Positions 7,273 through 15,771 of a stretch of DNA of 32,840 bases are shown one piece after another. The notes beneath the pieces are model-generated. The model worked only from the letters and a program-made list of their open reading frames with translations, did no database searches and had not been told where the DNA came from. The stretch's first letter is position 1; each line of letters begins with the position of its first letter. Source of the DNA: Peptococcaceae bacterium BRH_c23 (GTDB lineage: Bacteria; Bacillota_B; Desulfitobacteriia; Desulfitobacteriales; Desulfitobacteriaceae); contig LADV01000258.1 in the NCBI GenBank assembly GCA_000961805.1, positions 1 through 32,840 on the forward strand. Direction: 5' to 3'. A program made the position numbers and the translations under genes.

Positions 7273-8676
7273 TTATTTCGATAATGCTTGTTTTTTAAGC
7301 TTCTCATTCATTTGACAAGCAACGCGGAACAGATCTATACCCGTTAATCCTATTGAATCTAAGGTTTTATGATAAATATGGATGAGTTTTTGCAAAAGGT
7401 CTGTTTTTGATTTATCCTCCCGCAAACGCTTCATTTCAGCAGTCACTTCTTCTATTAGTTCCTTTGTGATAGCGACTCCTGACTCCGTAAGTTCTTTTTG
7501 CATCCCCAGTAAACCATGTTCAATAATTTGGCCGCCAGAGTGTTTACCGTAAACGAAAGAGGTCTTCTGTCCTACTAATTCAGATGGAATAGCCTCATAA
7601 ATACGCCGATCAATGAGTACACCCGCCGTGTGTATACCGCTTTCGTGCGTGAAAACATGGGGTCCGATAATTGGGCAATGTGCCTGGATTGGCATACAGG
7701 CGTATTTTTCAACCAGGCGGTACAACTCCTGCAGCTTTTCGTATTTGAAACCAGGAATTTCGATGCCATAGAGCAATTTCAAGGAAACCACTACTTCGTG
7801 GAGAGGTGCGTTTCCCGCCCGTTCACCGTAGCCTGCTACCGTAGTGCAGAAAGCCTTCGCACCATACTTAATTGCTGTGATAGTATTGATTGTGCCAAAC
7901 CCAAAATCATTGTGGAAGTGTACCAATAAAGGTACCTCAGGCATTGCCTGGACTATCTCTTCTGTATATTTGGCAGTTGCCTCCGGAGTCAAAACCCCTA
8001 CTGTATCTGGCCAGGAAGGTCTCGTGCCACCTGCAGCAAGCCCCCGACGGAACAGTTCAATACAATAATCAACATCCGCTCGCGAACCATCTTCTCCACC
8101 GAACTCGATATGAGTTACCCCTTTGGATCGAGCGTAACGGATTGCTTCCTCCATCATCTTCAGGTTGGCTTCTTTGTACCATTCGATTGGCCGATCTTCA
8201 TGTTCGGCGTCAGAAATACCCTCCCTATGAAGTAGGGTTTTACCAATTTTATATTTATTGTGTAGATTGGATGCCGTCGTAAAGATGAAAAAAGTTACTT
8301 CTTCTGGGGAGATATTTATCCCGTTAAGAACCTCGAGAGTTGCATCAATATCTCCTTTATGCGAACGACACATTACCACAATTTCAAGATCGGCGCGTAA
8401 TTCACCACGACGCTTGGCTTCCATAATCAAGCGCAAAGCCTCTTGTTCCGTAGCTGATACTCCGGGGAACCCCACGTCGATAATGTGAACTCCAATATCG
8501 CTTAAAGCCTTAGTAATCTCAAGCTTTTGTTCAGGGGTATAGGCCACACCAGGCATTTGCTCTCCGTCGCGAAGGGTGGAGTCGTAGATACGAAGTTCAC
8601 CAGGATCTGGAAATTTAATATCTTTCGTAAACTCCAACGGACTATGCAGTAGTTGTTCAATAGGCTCACGCAACAT
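7273..8676 (-). CDS. 2-isopropylmalate/homocitrate synthase-like enzyme (DRE-TIM family)
   Basis: 467 residues. The ATG lies 4 bases after the preceding stop, with GAGGGGGT as ribosome site. The family condenses acetyl-CoA with a 2-oxo acid. Visible are the catalytic DSTLRDGEQ (32-40), the metal ligands in VHFHNDFGFG, GYGERAGNAPLHEVV, HESGIH and YGKHSGG. It lacks the about 120-residue C-terminal allosteric domain of leucine-regulated LeuA and ends in a short helical tail, so it should not be leucine-inhibited. It is the last gene of an operon with iorAB, paaK and leuC/D/B-like genes. The oxo-acid substrate (branched, aromatic or dicarboxylic) cannot be read from sequence; homocitrate, citramalate and benzylmalate synthases share this fold. 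Confidence 0.85.
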   Translation of the reverse strand: MLREPIEQLLHSPLEFTKDIKFPDPGELRIYDSTLRDGEQMPGVAYTPEQKLEITKALSDIGVHIIDVGFPGVSATEQEALRLIMEAKRRGELRADLEIVVMCRSHKGDIDATLEVLNGINISPEEVTFFIFTTASNLHNKYKIGKTLLHREGISDAEHEDRPIEWYKEANLKMMEEAIRYARSKGVTHIEFGGEDGSRADVDYCIELFRRGLAAGGTRPSWPDTVGVLTPEATAKYTEEIVQAMPEVPLLVHFHNDFGFGTINTITAIKYGAKAFCTTVAGYGERAGNAPLHEVVVSLKLLYGIEIPGFKYEKLQELYRLVEKYACMPIQAHCPIIGPHVFTHESGIHTAGVLIDRRIYEAIPSELVGQKTSFVYGKHSGGQIIEHGLLGMQKELTESGVAITKELIEEVTAEMKRLREDKSKTDLLQKLIHIYHKTLDSIGLTGIDLFRVACQMNEKLKKQALSK

Positions 8677-8680
8677 AACC

Positions 8681-9757
8681 CTACCCCCTCGTTAATATTT
8701 CGATGACAAAATCACCGATTTGACTGGTAGAAAGTCCTGAATCTGCGCCCAAGGAGGGAACCTTGCCAGACATCAACAAATTTTGGAGGGCTTTGTCAAT
8801 TTTGACAGAGGCTTCTGTTTCTCCAATATAGTCCAAAAGCATAGCCATAGCAGCAATCGCGGCCATTGGATTAGCGACATTAAGACCCGCATATTTTGGA
8901 GCAGAACCATGAATCGGTTCAAACATGGAAACCTTACCTGGATGGATATTCCCTGAAGCAGCTATACCGAGTCCACCTTGGATCATCGCGCCAATATCTG
9001 TGATAATATCACCGAATAAATTACTGGTAACGCCCACATCAAACCATTCTGGATTTTTAACCATCCACATACAAGCAGCATCTATATAGGCGTGTTCCCT
9101 TTGAATATCAGGATATTCTGCACCGACTTCTTCGAAGGTTCTAGTCCAAAGATCCATAGCTCGTATCGCATTCGCCTTATCGATTAAGGTTACCTTTTTC
9201 TTTTTATTGCGTTTTCTGGCTAATTCAAAAGCATAACGAATAGCCCTTTCGCACCCTTTACGGGTGAACACCATTTCGGCTATGGCGACTTCATCTGGAG
9301 TGCCCTTCTTAAAGATTCCACCTAAACCAGAATAGGCATCTTCTGTATTCTCACGAATAATAACCATATCAATATCTTCTGGCTTTTTGCCTTTAAGAGG
9401 ACAAAATTGCTCTGCGTACAGTTTGATCGGGCGCAGATTAATATAGAGATCTAATCCAAAACGCATTCCCATGATAATGGGGCGCTCGATAAAGCCTGGC
9501 TCTACTCGTGGATCACCTAGGGCTCCAAGGTAAAGTGCATCCATCGTTTTGTATTCATCTAATATTGATTCTGGCATGGTCTCTCCGGTTTTCAGATAGT
9601 GATTGGTCGAATATGGATAATGAGTCAATTCATAGGAAAACCCCTGTTGTCGAGCTACAACTTCCAAAACCCTAAGTCCTTCGGCGACAACCTCTGGGCC
9701 TACTCCATCCCCACCAATAACTCCAAATCGAAAGTTGCGTGGATTGTCTTTATTCAT
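8681..9757 (-). CDS. 3-isopropylmalate dehydrogenase-like (beta-decarboxylating) enzyme
   Basis: 358 residues if started at ATG 9755-9757, which has GGGGGAG 8 bases upstream and overlaps the leuD stop by 8 bases. A longer frame from 9808 would overlap leuD far more and adds a tail foreign to the family. It is an isocitrate/isopropylmalate dehydrogenase family member: NAD and Mg-dependent oxidation and decarboxylation of a 3-substituted malate to a 2-oxo acid. Motifs seen are [48 protein letters not shown] and [12 protein letters not shown]. The substrate-recognition stretch ([15 protein letters not shown]) resembles tartrate and homoisocitrate dehydrogenases as much as classical LeuB. It is the third step of the leu-like set. 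Confidence 0.88.
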   Translation of the reverse strand: MNKDNPRNFRFGVIGGDGVGPEVVAEGLRVLEVVARQQGFSYELTHYPYSTNHYLKTGETMPESILDEYKTMDALYLGALGDPRVEPGFIERPIIMGMRFGLDLYINLRPIKLYAEQFCPLKGKKPEDIDMVIIRENTEDAYSGLGGIFKKGTPDEVAIAEMVFTRKGCERAIRYAFELARKRNKKKKVTLIDKANAIRAMDLWTRTFEEVGAEYPDIQREHAYIDAACMWMVKNPEWFDVGVTSNLFGDIITDIGAMIQGGLGIAASGNIHPGKVSMFEPIHGSAPKYAGLNVANPMAAIAAMAMLLDYIGETEASVKIDKALQNLLMSGKVPSLGADSGLSTSQIGDFVIEILTRG

Positions 9758-10253
9758 CTTTAGCTCCCCCCAATCGTTCACCTGCATAGGCCACAAGCCC
9801 ACCGGCATCCATAATCTTCTGCATAAAAGCGGGAAATGGAGCTGCTTGGAACGTTATTCCCGTCGTGAGATTGGTTACTTTTCCGGTCAGCGGGTCTATA
9901 CTGATTTGCTGACCTTTTTCAAAGTCTTTAGCCACGTCCGAAATTTCAAAAATAGGTAGTCCAATATTTATACAATTTCTATAGAAGATCCGAGCAAATG
10001 TTGGGGCAACTACGGCCGCCACTCCGGCAGCTTTTAAGGTCAGAGGCGCCACTTCTCGAGATGAACCACAACCAAAGTTATTGTCAGCTACGATCACATC
10101 TCCGGGTCTAAATGTTTTGACAAAGTTTGGATCTAAGTCCTCTAACACATACTTCGCTAATTCTGCAGGATCAGATATATTACAATAACGGCCTGCTATG
10201 ATCAGATCGGTATCAATATCCCGACCTAACTTCCAGACTTCTCCTTCAATCAT
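9750..10253 (-). CDS. leuD: 3-isopropylmalate dehydratase-like small subunit
   Basis: 167 residues, ATG with GGAGGGG 8 bases upstream, 26 bases after leuC. It is the small swivelling-domain subunit of the archaeal-type LeuCD/homoaconitase group, which isomerises a 2-substituted malate to the 3-substituted form. DIDTDLIIAGRY and NNFGCGSSREVAP are visible. The substrate-selecting loop, usually YLxx after the Arg, reads YCNI here, and the residue after GSSRE is Val rather than the usual His or Gln. Both changes sit at the substrate pocket in related structures, so the substrate may not be isopropylmalate. It must act with the LeuC partner encoded just upstream. Confidence 0.88.
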   Translation of the reverse strand: MIEGEVWKLGRDIDTDLIIAGRYCNISDPAELAKYVLEDLDPNFVKTFRPGDVIVADNNFGCGSSREVAPLTLKAAGVAAVVAPTFARIFYRNCINIGLPIFEISDVAKDFEKGQQISIDPLTGKVTNLTTGITFQAAPFPAFMQKIMDAGGLVAYAGERLGGAKDE

Positions 10254-10279
10254 CGTCGTTTCCCCTCCGTTCTTAGCGA

Positions 10280-11542
10280 TTATTCTAGTTGACCAGGGTC
10301 TGCTAATCTGCCACTTAAGGCTGAGGCTGCTGCTACAGCTGGGCTAGCTAGGTATATCTCACTAGTGACATGACCCATACGGCCGACAAAGTTGCGATTG
10401 GTGGTGGATACACAACGCTCCCAATCAGCTAAAATACCCATATGTCCTCCTACACAAGGACCACAGGTTGGGGTAGAAACAACGCATTCTGCTTGAATAA
10501 AGGTCTCCAATAGTCCTTCCTTCATCGCATCAAGGTAGACTTTTTGGGTACCTGGGATGATGATGCAGCGTACTCGCGGATGGATTTTTTTCCCTTTTAG
10601 AAGTCCGGCGGCGATACGCAGGTCTTCAATCCGTCCGTTGGTACAGGAGCCGATCACCGCTTGATCGATAGATACTTCACCCACTTGAGAGATAGGTTTT
10701 GTGTTCGAAGGTAAATGTGGGAAGGCAACTTGGGGCTCGATATCGGCCATATCAAAAACGATGGTTTGAGCAAAGTTAGCATCTGGATCACTTGTATAAA
10801 CCGTATAAGGTTGATTGGTGGCTGCTTTGACATAGGCCTCAGTTTTAGCATCTACCGCAAAAATACCATTTTTTGCGCCTGCTTCAATCACCATATTAGC
10901 CATTGTCAATCGTTCTGCTACGCTGAGTTCCTCTATGGCCTCTCCGCAGAATTCTAAAGCACTATAGATAGCCCCATCCACACCTAAACGTCCAATCATG
11001 TAGAGAATCATATCTTTACCAGAAACCCAAGGTCTTTTCTTCCCTTTAAATTCAATCTTGATCGTGGGTGGAACCTTTAGCCAAACTTCTCCTAAGGCCC
11101 ACGCCACAGCGATATCAGTTGATCCTACTCCGGTAGCGACCATACCTAACGCTCCATAGGTACAAGTATGAGAATCTCCACCAATGACCAGTTGGCCCGG
11201 GCGTACCAAGCCTTGTTCTGGAAGTAGGACGTGTTCAATACCCATTCGGCCTACTTCGTAGTACAAGGTGTTATGTGCTAGAGCAAACTCTCGGACCTTT
11301 TTGGCAACTCTGGCGGATTGAATATCTTTATTGGGGGTAAAGTGATCCGGGATGATGACAAGTTTTTGAGGATCAAAGACGTTCTTAGCCCCTTTAATTT
11401 TGCCAAACTCTTCGATAGCTACGATAGCTGATAGTTCATTGGCCAAGACTAAGTCCACTTTAGCGTTAATGATCTGACCGGGACGTACTTCGCTTAACCC
11501 AGCGTGAGCGGCTAGAATTTTTTCTGTCATAGTCATAGACAT
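10280..11542 (-). CDS. leuC: 3-isopropylmalate dehydratase-like large subunit ([4Fe-4S] aconitase family)
   Basis: 420 residues from ATG 11540-11542; a GTG at 11557 is also open, but its ribosome site would overlap it. The length matches the archaeal-type LeuC/homoaconitase large subunits (about 420) rather than the about 470 of enteric LeuC. Cluster ligands are visible as IGSCTNGR and PTCGPCVGG, with GDSHTCTYGALG earlier. It binds a [4Fe-4S] cluster and partners the LeuD-like subunit. It is the fourth gene of the operon, after paaK, with a 107-base gap that contains only a small CACTT/AAGTG hairpin. Confidence 0.9.
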   Translation of the reverse strand: MSMTMTEKILAAHAGLSEVRPGQIINAKVDLVLANELSAIVAIEEFGKIKGAKNVFDPQKLVIIPDHFTPNKDIQSARVAKKVREFALAHNTLYYEVGRMGIEHVLLPEQGLVRPGQLVIGGDSHTCTYGALGMVATGVGSTDIAVAWALGEVWLKVPPTIKIEFKGKKRPWVSGKDMILYMIGRLGVDGAIYSALEFCGEAIEELSVAERLTMANMVIEAGAKNGIFAVDAKTEAYVKAATNQPYTVYTSDPDANFAQTIVFDMADIEPQVAFPHLPSNTKPISQVGEVSIDQAVIGSCTNGRIEDLRIAAGLLKGKKIHPRVRCIIIPGTQKVYLDAMKEGLLETFIQAECVVSTPTCGPCVGGHMGILADWERCVSTTNRNFVGRMGHVTSEIYLASPAVAAASALSGRLADPGQLE

Positions 11543-11649
11543 AGTGAGCTTCACCACCTCTTGATTTCACATTTCTTTTATCCGCATTAAGACTTCCACT
11601 TCGATAAGTGAGTTTTCATTTCAAAGGTCTGCTTCACCAAGTATTCGGT

Positions 11650-12993
11650 TTAGTTATTGTGTTCTCGAAGGTCCACTACTCGCTTAGCTTTACCTTCACT
11701 ACGCAGCAAAGTCTTGGGAGCAACAACTTTAATCCGGGCATTGAGGCCTAGTACTTGCTGTAATTCAGCACCTATGTGTTCTTGTACCTTTTTCATGGCC
11801 TCATCCCCTTGGGCATGTAATTCATGGGTACATTCCACGAGGACTTCCAGGTCATCCATATAGCTTGCTCCGCGGTCCACAACGATGACATATTGGGGTT
11901 CCAGTCCCTTAATCGTTAAAATCACACTTTCAATCTGAGAAGGGAAAACGTTGACGCCTCGAATTATTAACATATCGTCAGTACGTCCAGTGATACGCTT
12001 CATACGAGCTGTAGTGCGCCCGCAGGCACAGCTTGACCTATCGATAATGGTTCGATCTCTTGTTCTATAGCGCAGGACTGGGAAAGCTTCTTTCGTAAGG
12101 GAGGTCAGGACCATTTCACCTAAGCTCCCAAGTGGTAGAGACTCTCCTGTATCTGGATCGACGGTCTCTACTATGAAATGATCTTCGGAAATGTGCAATC
12201 CATCGTGATAGGGGCATTCAAACGATACTCCTGGGCCCATCATTTCGGTAAGCCCGTAGATATCGAAGGCCTCAATGTTGAGTTTTTCTTCGATTTCACG
12301 TTTCATTTCCATCGTCCAAGGTTCAGCCCCAAAAAAGCCTACTTTAAGTTTAAGATCCCGCGGTGGATCGACACCCATTTCCTTGGCTTGTTCAGCCAGT
12401 ACTAAGGCATAGGATGGGGTAGCCATCAGGACTGTTGCCCCAAAATCTTGCCAAAGCATTACTTGGCGTTTAGTAAGCCCTCCAGATACTGGAATGACTA
12501 CTGCTCCAACACGTTCCGCTCCATAGTGAGCTCCCATGCCACCAGTGAAGAGTCCATAACCATAAGAGTTGTGCACAATATCGGCATTGGTAACTCCACC
12601 AGAAGTGTACACTCGAGCCATCAATTCAGACCAACTATTGATGTCGTTGGCTGTATAGCCCACCACGATCGGTTTACCGGTGGTGCCACTTGAAGCGTGC
12701 ATGCGAACGATCTTAGCGATTGGTTCGGCGAACATTTTAAAAGGATAATTATCGCGAAGGTCATTTTTGGTGGTAAAGGGTAATTTAGTAATATCTTTAA
12801 GACTTTTGATATCTTCGGGTTTAACTCCTAAAGCGTCCATTTTCTCTTGATAGGCCGGTACTTTAGTGTAACAACGCTGGACTGTTGCTTGGAGTCTTTG
12901 CAGTTGTAACTCTTCCAGTTTCGGGCGCGGCATAGTCTCATGTTCGTGGTCCCAGATTAAGCATTGTTTAGCGTCAGGCGCAGGTTTTTCCAC
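11650..12993 (-). CDS. paaK: Phenylacetate-CoA ligase (copy 1)
   Basis: 447 residues, GTG start with AAGGAGGG 8 bases upstream. It forms aryl-acetyl-CoA from an arylacetate, CoA and ATP via an acyl-adenylate. The family-specific ATP-binding stretch HASSGTTGKP lies near residue 100. YGLTEMMGPGV and the C-terminal GRTDDMLIIRGVNVFPSQIE identify the PaaK branch. About 440 residues is normal for PaaK. It is close to the second copy at 26.7 kb, roughly four residues in five by eye. Sitting after iorAB, it may interconvert the acyl-CoA product of IOR with the free acid, in either direction. Confidence 0.93.
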   Translation of the reverse strand: MEKPAPDAKQCLIWDHEHETMPRPKLEELQLQRLQATVQRCYTKVPAYQEKMDALGVKPEDIKSLKDITKLPFTTKNDLRDNYPFKMFAEPIAKIVRMHASSGTTGKPIVVGYTANDINSWSELMARVYTSGGVTNADIVHNSYGYGLFTGGMGAHYGAERVGAVVIPVSGGLTKRQVMLWQDFGATVLMATPSYALVLAEQAKEMGVDPPRDLKLKVGFFGAEPWTMEMKREIEEKLNIEAFDIYGLTEMMGPGVSFECPYHDGLHISEDHFIVETVDPDTGESLPLGSLGEMVLTSLTKEAFPVLRYRTRDRTIIDRSSCACGRTTARMKRITGRTDDMLIIRGVNVFPSQIESVILTIKGLEPQYVIVVDRGASYMDDLEVLVECTHELHAQGDEAMKKVQEHIGAELQQVLGLNARIKVVAPKTLLRSEGKAKRVVDLREHNN

Positions 12994-13049
12994 CGTCTGA
13001 ACCCTCCTTAACTACTCTTAGTGTCTCAGTCTTCACTTGATGTGAGAAA

Positions 13050-13658
13050 CTAGTCTTTCGCTATGGCTGCTTGAGCCCTTGCTTGGGCCATTTCTTTGCC
13101 TGCTTTAAAGGCCTGTAGGTTGATATCGACAAGTTTTGGCGGAATACGTTTCCGAATAACTCTTTCCCAAGCTTGCTGGGAAAGATCCAAGTGAGCGGAA
13201 AGAGCCCCCAGAATGATTAGACTGCTGACTTTAGGATTGCCTAGGGCTTTAGCTTGGGATGTAGCCAGAATTTCTTGGATTTGAAAGCCTTTACTTTGAA
13301 CAAATTCCATGATTCCGGTGGGATAAGGTTGATATTCACCCATCTGACCAGGCATGACTTCAATGTCATTGATCAGCATCAGACCCCCTGGTTTGAGATA
13401 ATGTCCGTAACGTACTGCTTCAAGCCTTTCAAAGGCTACTAAGATATCCCCAGTACCAGTGCGGACGGTGGGTGAGTAAACTTGGTCACCGAAGCGTAGA
13501 TGACTGACCACGCTCCCTCCTCGTTGGGCTACCCCATGTACTTCTGTTTGTTTAACTTGGGCATATTCCTCGGCAGCAACTAAAGCGAGAACTTCACTGG
13601 CCAGAAGTACGCCTTGCCCTCCGACGCCACAGAGGAGTACGTTCGTTACCTTTGACAT
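13050..13658 (-). CDS. iorB: Indolepyruvate:ferredoxin oxidoreductase beta subunit (copy 1)
   Basis: 202 residues. ATG lies 2 bases after the iorA stop with GGGGGA as ribosome site, implying coupled translation. It is the gamma-type domain subunit of 2-oxoacid:ferredoxin oxidoreductases: NVLLCGVGGQGVLLASE near the N-terminus, then EVHGVAQRGGSVVSHLRFG, the standard IorB signature. With IorA it converts arylpyruvates plus CoA to arylacetyl-CoA, CO2 and reduced ferredoxin, and can run in reverse in some anaerobes. It is paralogous to 17502-18083. Confidence 0.95.
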   Translation of the reverse strand: MSKVTNVLLCGVGGQGVLLASEVLALVAAEEYAQVKQTEVHGVAQRGGSVVSHLRFGDQVYSPTVRTGTGDILVAFERLEAVRYGHYLKPGGLMLINDIEVMPGQMGEYQPYPTGIMEFVQSKGFQIQEILATSQAKALGNPKVSSLIILGALSAHLDLSQQAWERVIRKRIPPKLVDINLQAFKAGKEMAQARAQAAIAKD

Positions 13659-13660
13659 TT

Positions 13661-15433
13661 TTATTCCCCCTTTAAGTGAATGGCGTCAAATTTACAGGCT
13701 TGGGCACATAATGAACAGCCTGTGCAGGATACATCATCAATGAGTGCTTGTTCTCCAGGTAATACTGCTGGGCAACCGATACGTTGACAAGCCCCGCACT
13801 GATTACATTTATCGAAGTCGATGACATAGGGTGTTTTGGGTCTTTGCTTTTCGCCACGAGCGAAGATACAAGGTCTGTTCGTGATGACAACAGAGGGTCC
13901 CTCATGGTCGAGAGCCTCTTTAATGGCTTGGTTCATTGCTTTTTGATCAAAGGGATCGGCCACTTGAACATGTTGAACGCCAAGGGCTTTAACGAGGTTT
14001 ACTAAGTCTAATTTGGGGACTGCTTTCCCTTGAAGGGTGAGTCCTGTCGCAGGATGTTCTTGGTGACCCGTCATACCAGTGGTACTGTTATCCAGAATGA
14101 CGATGGTGGTGTTGCCGCCGTTGTAAACAACGTCAATTAGGGACGGCATTCCGCCATGAATAAAGGTCGCATCTCCAATGACTGCTGCAACTTTGTTCAT
14201 TCCTCCAAGTTCAAAGCCAAAGGCGTTACCAATTGAGGTTCCCATGGCAAAGGAGGTATGCATTGCCCCTAAGGGTGGTAGGGCGCCTAGTGTGTAACAG
14301 CCAATATCTCCGGTGACTAAGGCTCCCGATTTTTTGAGGGCGAGGTAGGCTCCTCGATGTGGACAGCCTGCACAAAGTTGTGGGGGGCGGCTGATGATGT
14401 TAAATTCATTGGAAAAGTCCTTGACAGGTTGTTCGTTGAATAAGCATTTACCTAAAACGTCTGGGCTGAATTCGCCGGTGCGGGGGAAGATATCTTTGCC
14501 GCTGATATTGGTGACTCCCCAAGCTCGGATTTGGTCTTCGATGAAAGAATCCAGTTCTTCAATAATGTAGACTTTATCGTATTGGGCACAGAAATTGAGG
14601 ATCATTTGCTTTGGTAAGGGATAGGTGATCGCTAGTTTAAGTACGCTAGCCTCTGGAAGTAGTTCTTTAGTATAAGTGTAGGAGGCCCCACTAGTGATAA
14701 CCCCTATTTTACTGTTCCCTTCCTCGATACGAGTGTAGGAATAAGTCTCAACAAACGCGCTAATTGCTTCGAATTTAGCATCCAGTTTGGCTTTAAGCGC
14801 TTTAGCAAAAATGGGCACTACCCAGTTAGGTACGTCTTTAACAAAGCCTTTAGTTTCCCCTACTTCACTACGTTCGCCCAGAGTTACCATCCCTTTACTG
14901 TGTGAAACCCTCATGGATGTCCTGAAAAGCACGGGGGTCGAGAATTTCTCGCTCAGTTCGTAAGCGAGTTTTAGATAATCTTTGGCTTCTTGAGGATCAC
15001 TTGGTTCGATCATAGGTATTTGTGCTAATCTAGCAAAATAGCGATTGTCTTGTTCATTTTGGGACGAATACATCCCTGGGTCATCGGCTGAGATGACTAC
15101 AAATCCACCAATTGTTCCAGAAAACGGGAATACCATGAAAGAATCTGCTGCAACGTTAAGTCCGACGTATTTCATCGAGCATAAAGCGCGTTTTCCAGAC
15201 ATGGCCACTCCACGTTTGCCAGACATGGCCACTCCCATAGCTTCATCAAAGGCTACTTTTTCGTTCGCTCCCCACTGAGCTTTGATTTCAGGATATTGGG
15301 ATATAACTTCAAGTATTTCTGTGCTGGGGGTACCAGGATAACCCGATGCGAAATAGACTCCTGCCTCATAAGCTCCTCGGGCGATGGCATTGTTGCCTGC
15401 CATAAGCATCCGTTGGCCGGCATCTTGCGTCAT
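13661..15433 (-). CDS. iorA: Indolepyruvate:ferredoxin oxidoreductase alpha subunit (copy 1), with internal duplication
   Basis: 590 residues, ATG with GAGGAGG upstream; first gene of the seven-gene operon. It is a thiamine-diphosphate enzyme. The N-terminal pyrimidine-binding domain carries YPGTPSTEILE and the catalytic-type Glu in NEKVAF (Glu58). The TPP/Mg site is GDIGCYTLG and GDATFIHGG with a downstream LDNSTTGMTGHQ. Two C-terminal [4Fe-4S] motifs are CNQCGACQRIGCP and CTGCSLCAQACK. Oddly, GVAMSGKR is repeated back to back at residues 67-74 and 75-82, just after Glu58. The homologue at 15772 has a single segment there. The insertion could alter the active site or simply extend a helix turn. 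Confidence 0.94.
   Translation of the reverse strand: MTQDAGQRMLMAGNNAIARGAYEAGVYFASGYPGTPSTEILEVISQYPEIKAQWGANEKVAFDEAMGVAMSGKRGVAMSGKRALCSMKYVGLNVAADSFMVFPFSGTIGGFVVISADDPGMYSSQNEQDNRYFARLAQIPMIEPSDPQEAKDYLKLAYELSEKFSTPVLFRTSMRVSHSKGMVTLGERSEVGETKGFVKDVPNWVVPIFAKALKAKLDAKFEAISAFVETYSYTRIEEGNSKIGVITSGASYTYTKELLPEASVLKLAITYPLPKQMILNFCAQYDKVYIIEELDSFIEDQIRAWGVTNISGKDIFPRTGEFSPDVLGKCLFNEQPVKDFSNEFNIISRPPQLCAGCPHRGAYLALKKSGALVTGDIGCYTLGALPPLGAMHTSFAMGTSIGNAFGFELGGMNKVAAVIGDATFIHGGMPSLIDVVYNGGNTTIVILDNSTTGMTGHQEHPATGLTLQGKAVPKLDLVNLVKALGVQHVQVADPFDQKAMNQAIKEALDHEGPSVVITNRPCIFARGEKQRPKTPYVIDFDKCNQCGACQRIGCPAVLPGEQALIDDVSCTGCSLCAQACKFDAIHLKGE
15188..15235 (-). repeat. 24-bp tandem duplication inside iorA copy 1
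   Basis: Bases 15212-15235 and 15188-15211 match at 22 of 24 positions and both translate to GVAMSGKR. The two differences are synonymous (GGC/GGA and CGT/CGC). So the duplication is in frame and has persisted long enough to collect silent changes, which argues against a sequencing artefact. Confidence 0.9.
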
Positions 15434-15451
15434 TTTTCTTTAACCTCCTCA

Positions 15452-15470
15452 TTGGCTTAAATCTAGCCAA
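15452..15470. promoter_or_regulatory. Inverted repeat just upstream of the iorA copy 1 ribosome site
   Basis: TTGGCT (15452-15457) and AGCCAA (15465-15470) flank a 7-base spacer immediately before the GAGGAGG of iorA. It could be a repressor site or a short mRNA hairpin affecting translation initiation. Confidence 0.35.
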
Positions 15471-15491
15471 ATTATCCCTTTTAGATAATTC

Positions 15492-15605
15492 TAATATATC
15501 AAAATATTCAATCTTTTTACATAGTCGAGCCATGAACTGTACTTAATTTAGGTTCTACGGTTAATAACCCACTGTTAACGAAAACTGAATTACCCGTGAA
15601 CGGTT
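15492..15605. promoter_or_regulatory. Divergent iorA/iorA control region with motifs shared with 28.1 kb
   Basis: The 338-base gap 15434-15771 separates the two divergent ior operons. It contains the block TAATATATCAAAATATTC (15492-15509), an imperfect dyad GGTTAATAACC inside 15559-15570 leading to TAACCCA (15565-15571), and GTGAACGGTT (15596-15605). The same three elements, with identical 24-base spacing between TAACCCA and GTGAACGGTT, occur in the paaK2/symporter gap. Clear sigma-A hexamers were not identified in either direction. Confidence 0.5.
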
Positions 15606-15771
15606 GTTTTGGAGGGTGATCAGTATACAAGGTGGTGTATCTTCAATAATCAACCTACTAGTCTCTTTACAGCTTTCTATTTTGTGGGTTAAAATACTAT
15701 AAGAACTTGTTTTTAAAATGTTCGGAAAAATTATGCTACATTTCCACTAAAAGGGGGGGACAAGAAAAGGC

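Noticed and set aside
7630..8488. Several plus-strand open frames of 74-130 codons opposite the LeuA-like gene
   Set aside because: They overlap a well-supported gene with conserved motifs, lack ribosome sites and resemble no family.
9758..9808. Longer N-terminus for the LeuB-like gene starting at 9808
   Set aside because: It would overlap leuD by 59 bases and add residues not seen in the family; the ATG at 9757 has a good ribosome site.
15450..15470. TTGGC...GC with sigma-54-like spacing on the minus strand before iorA copy 1
   Set aside because: Its start point would fall on the ribosome site; it is better explained as the short inverted repeat at 15452-15470.
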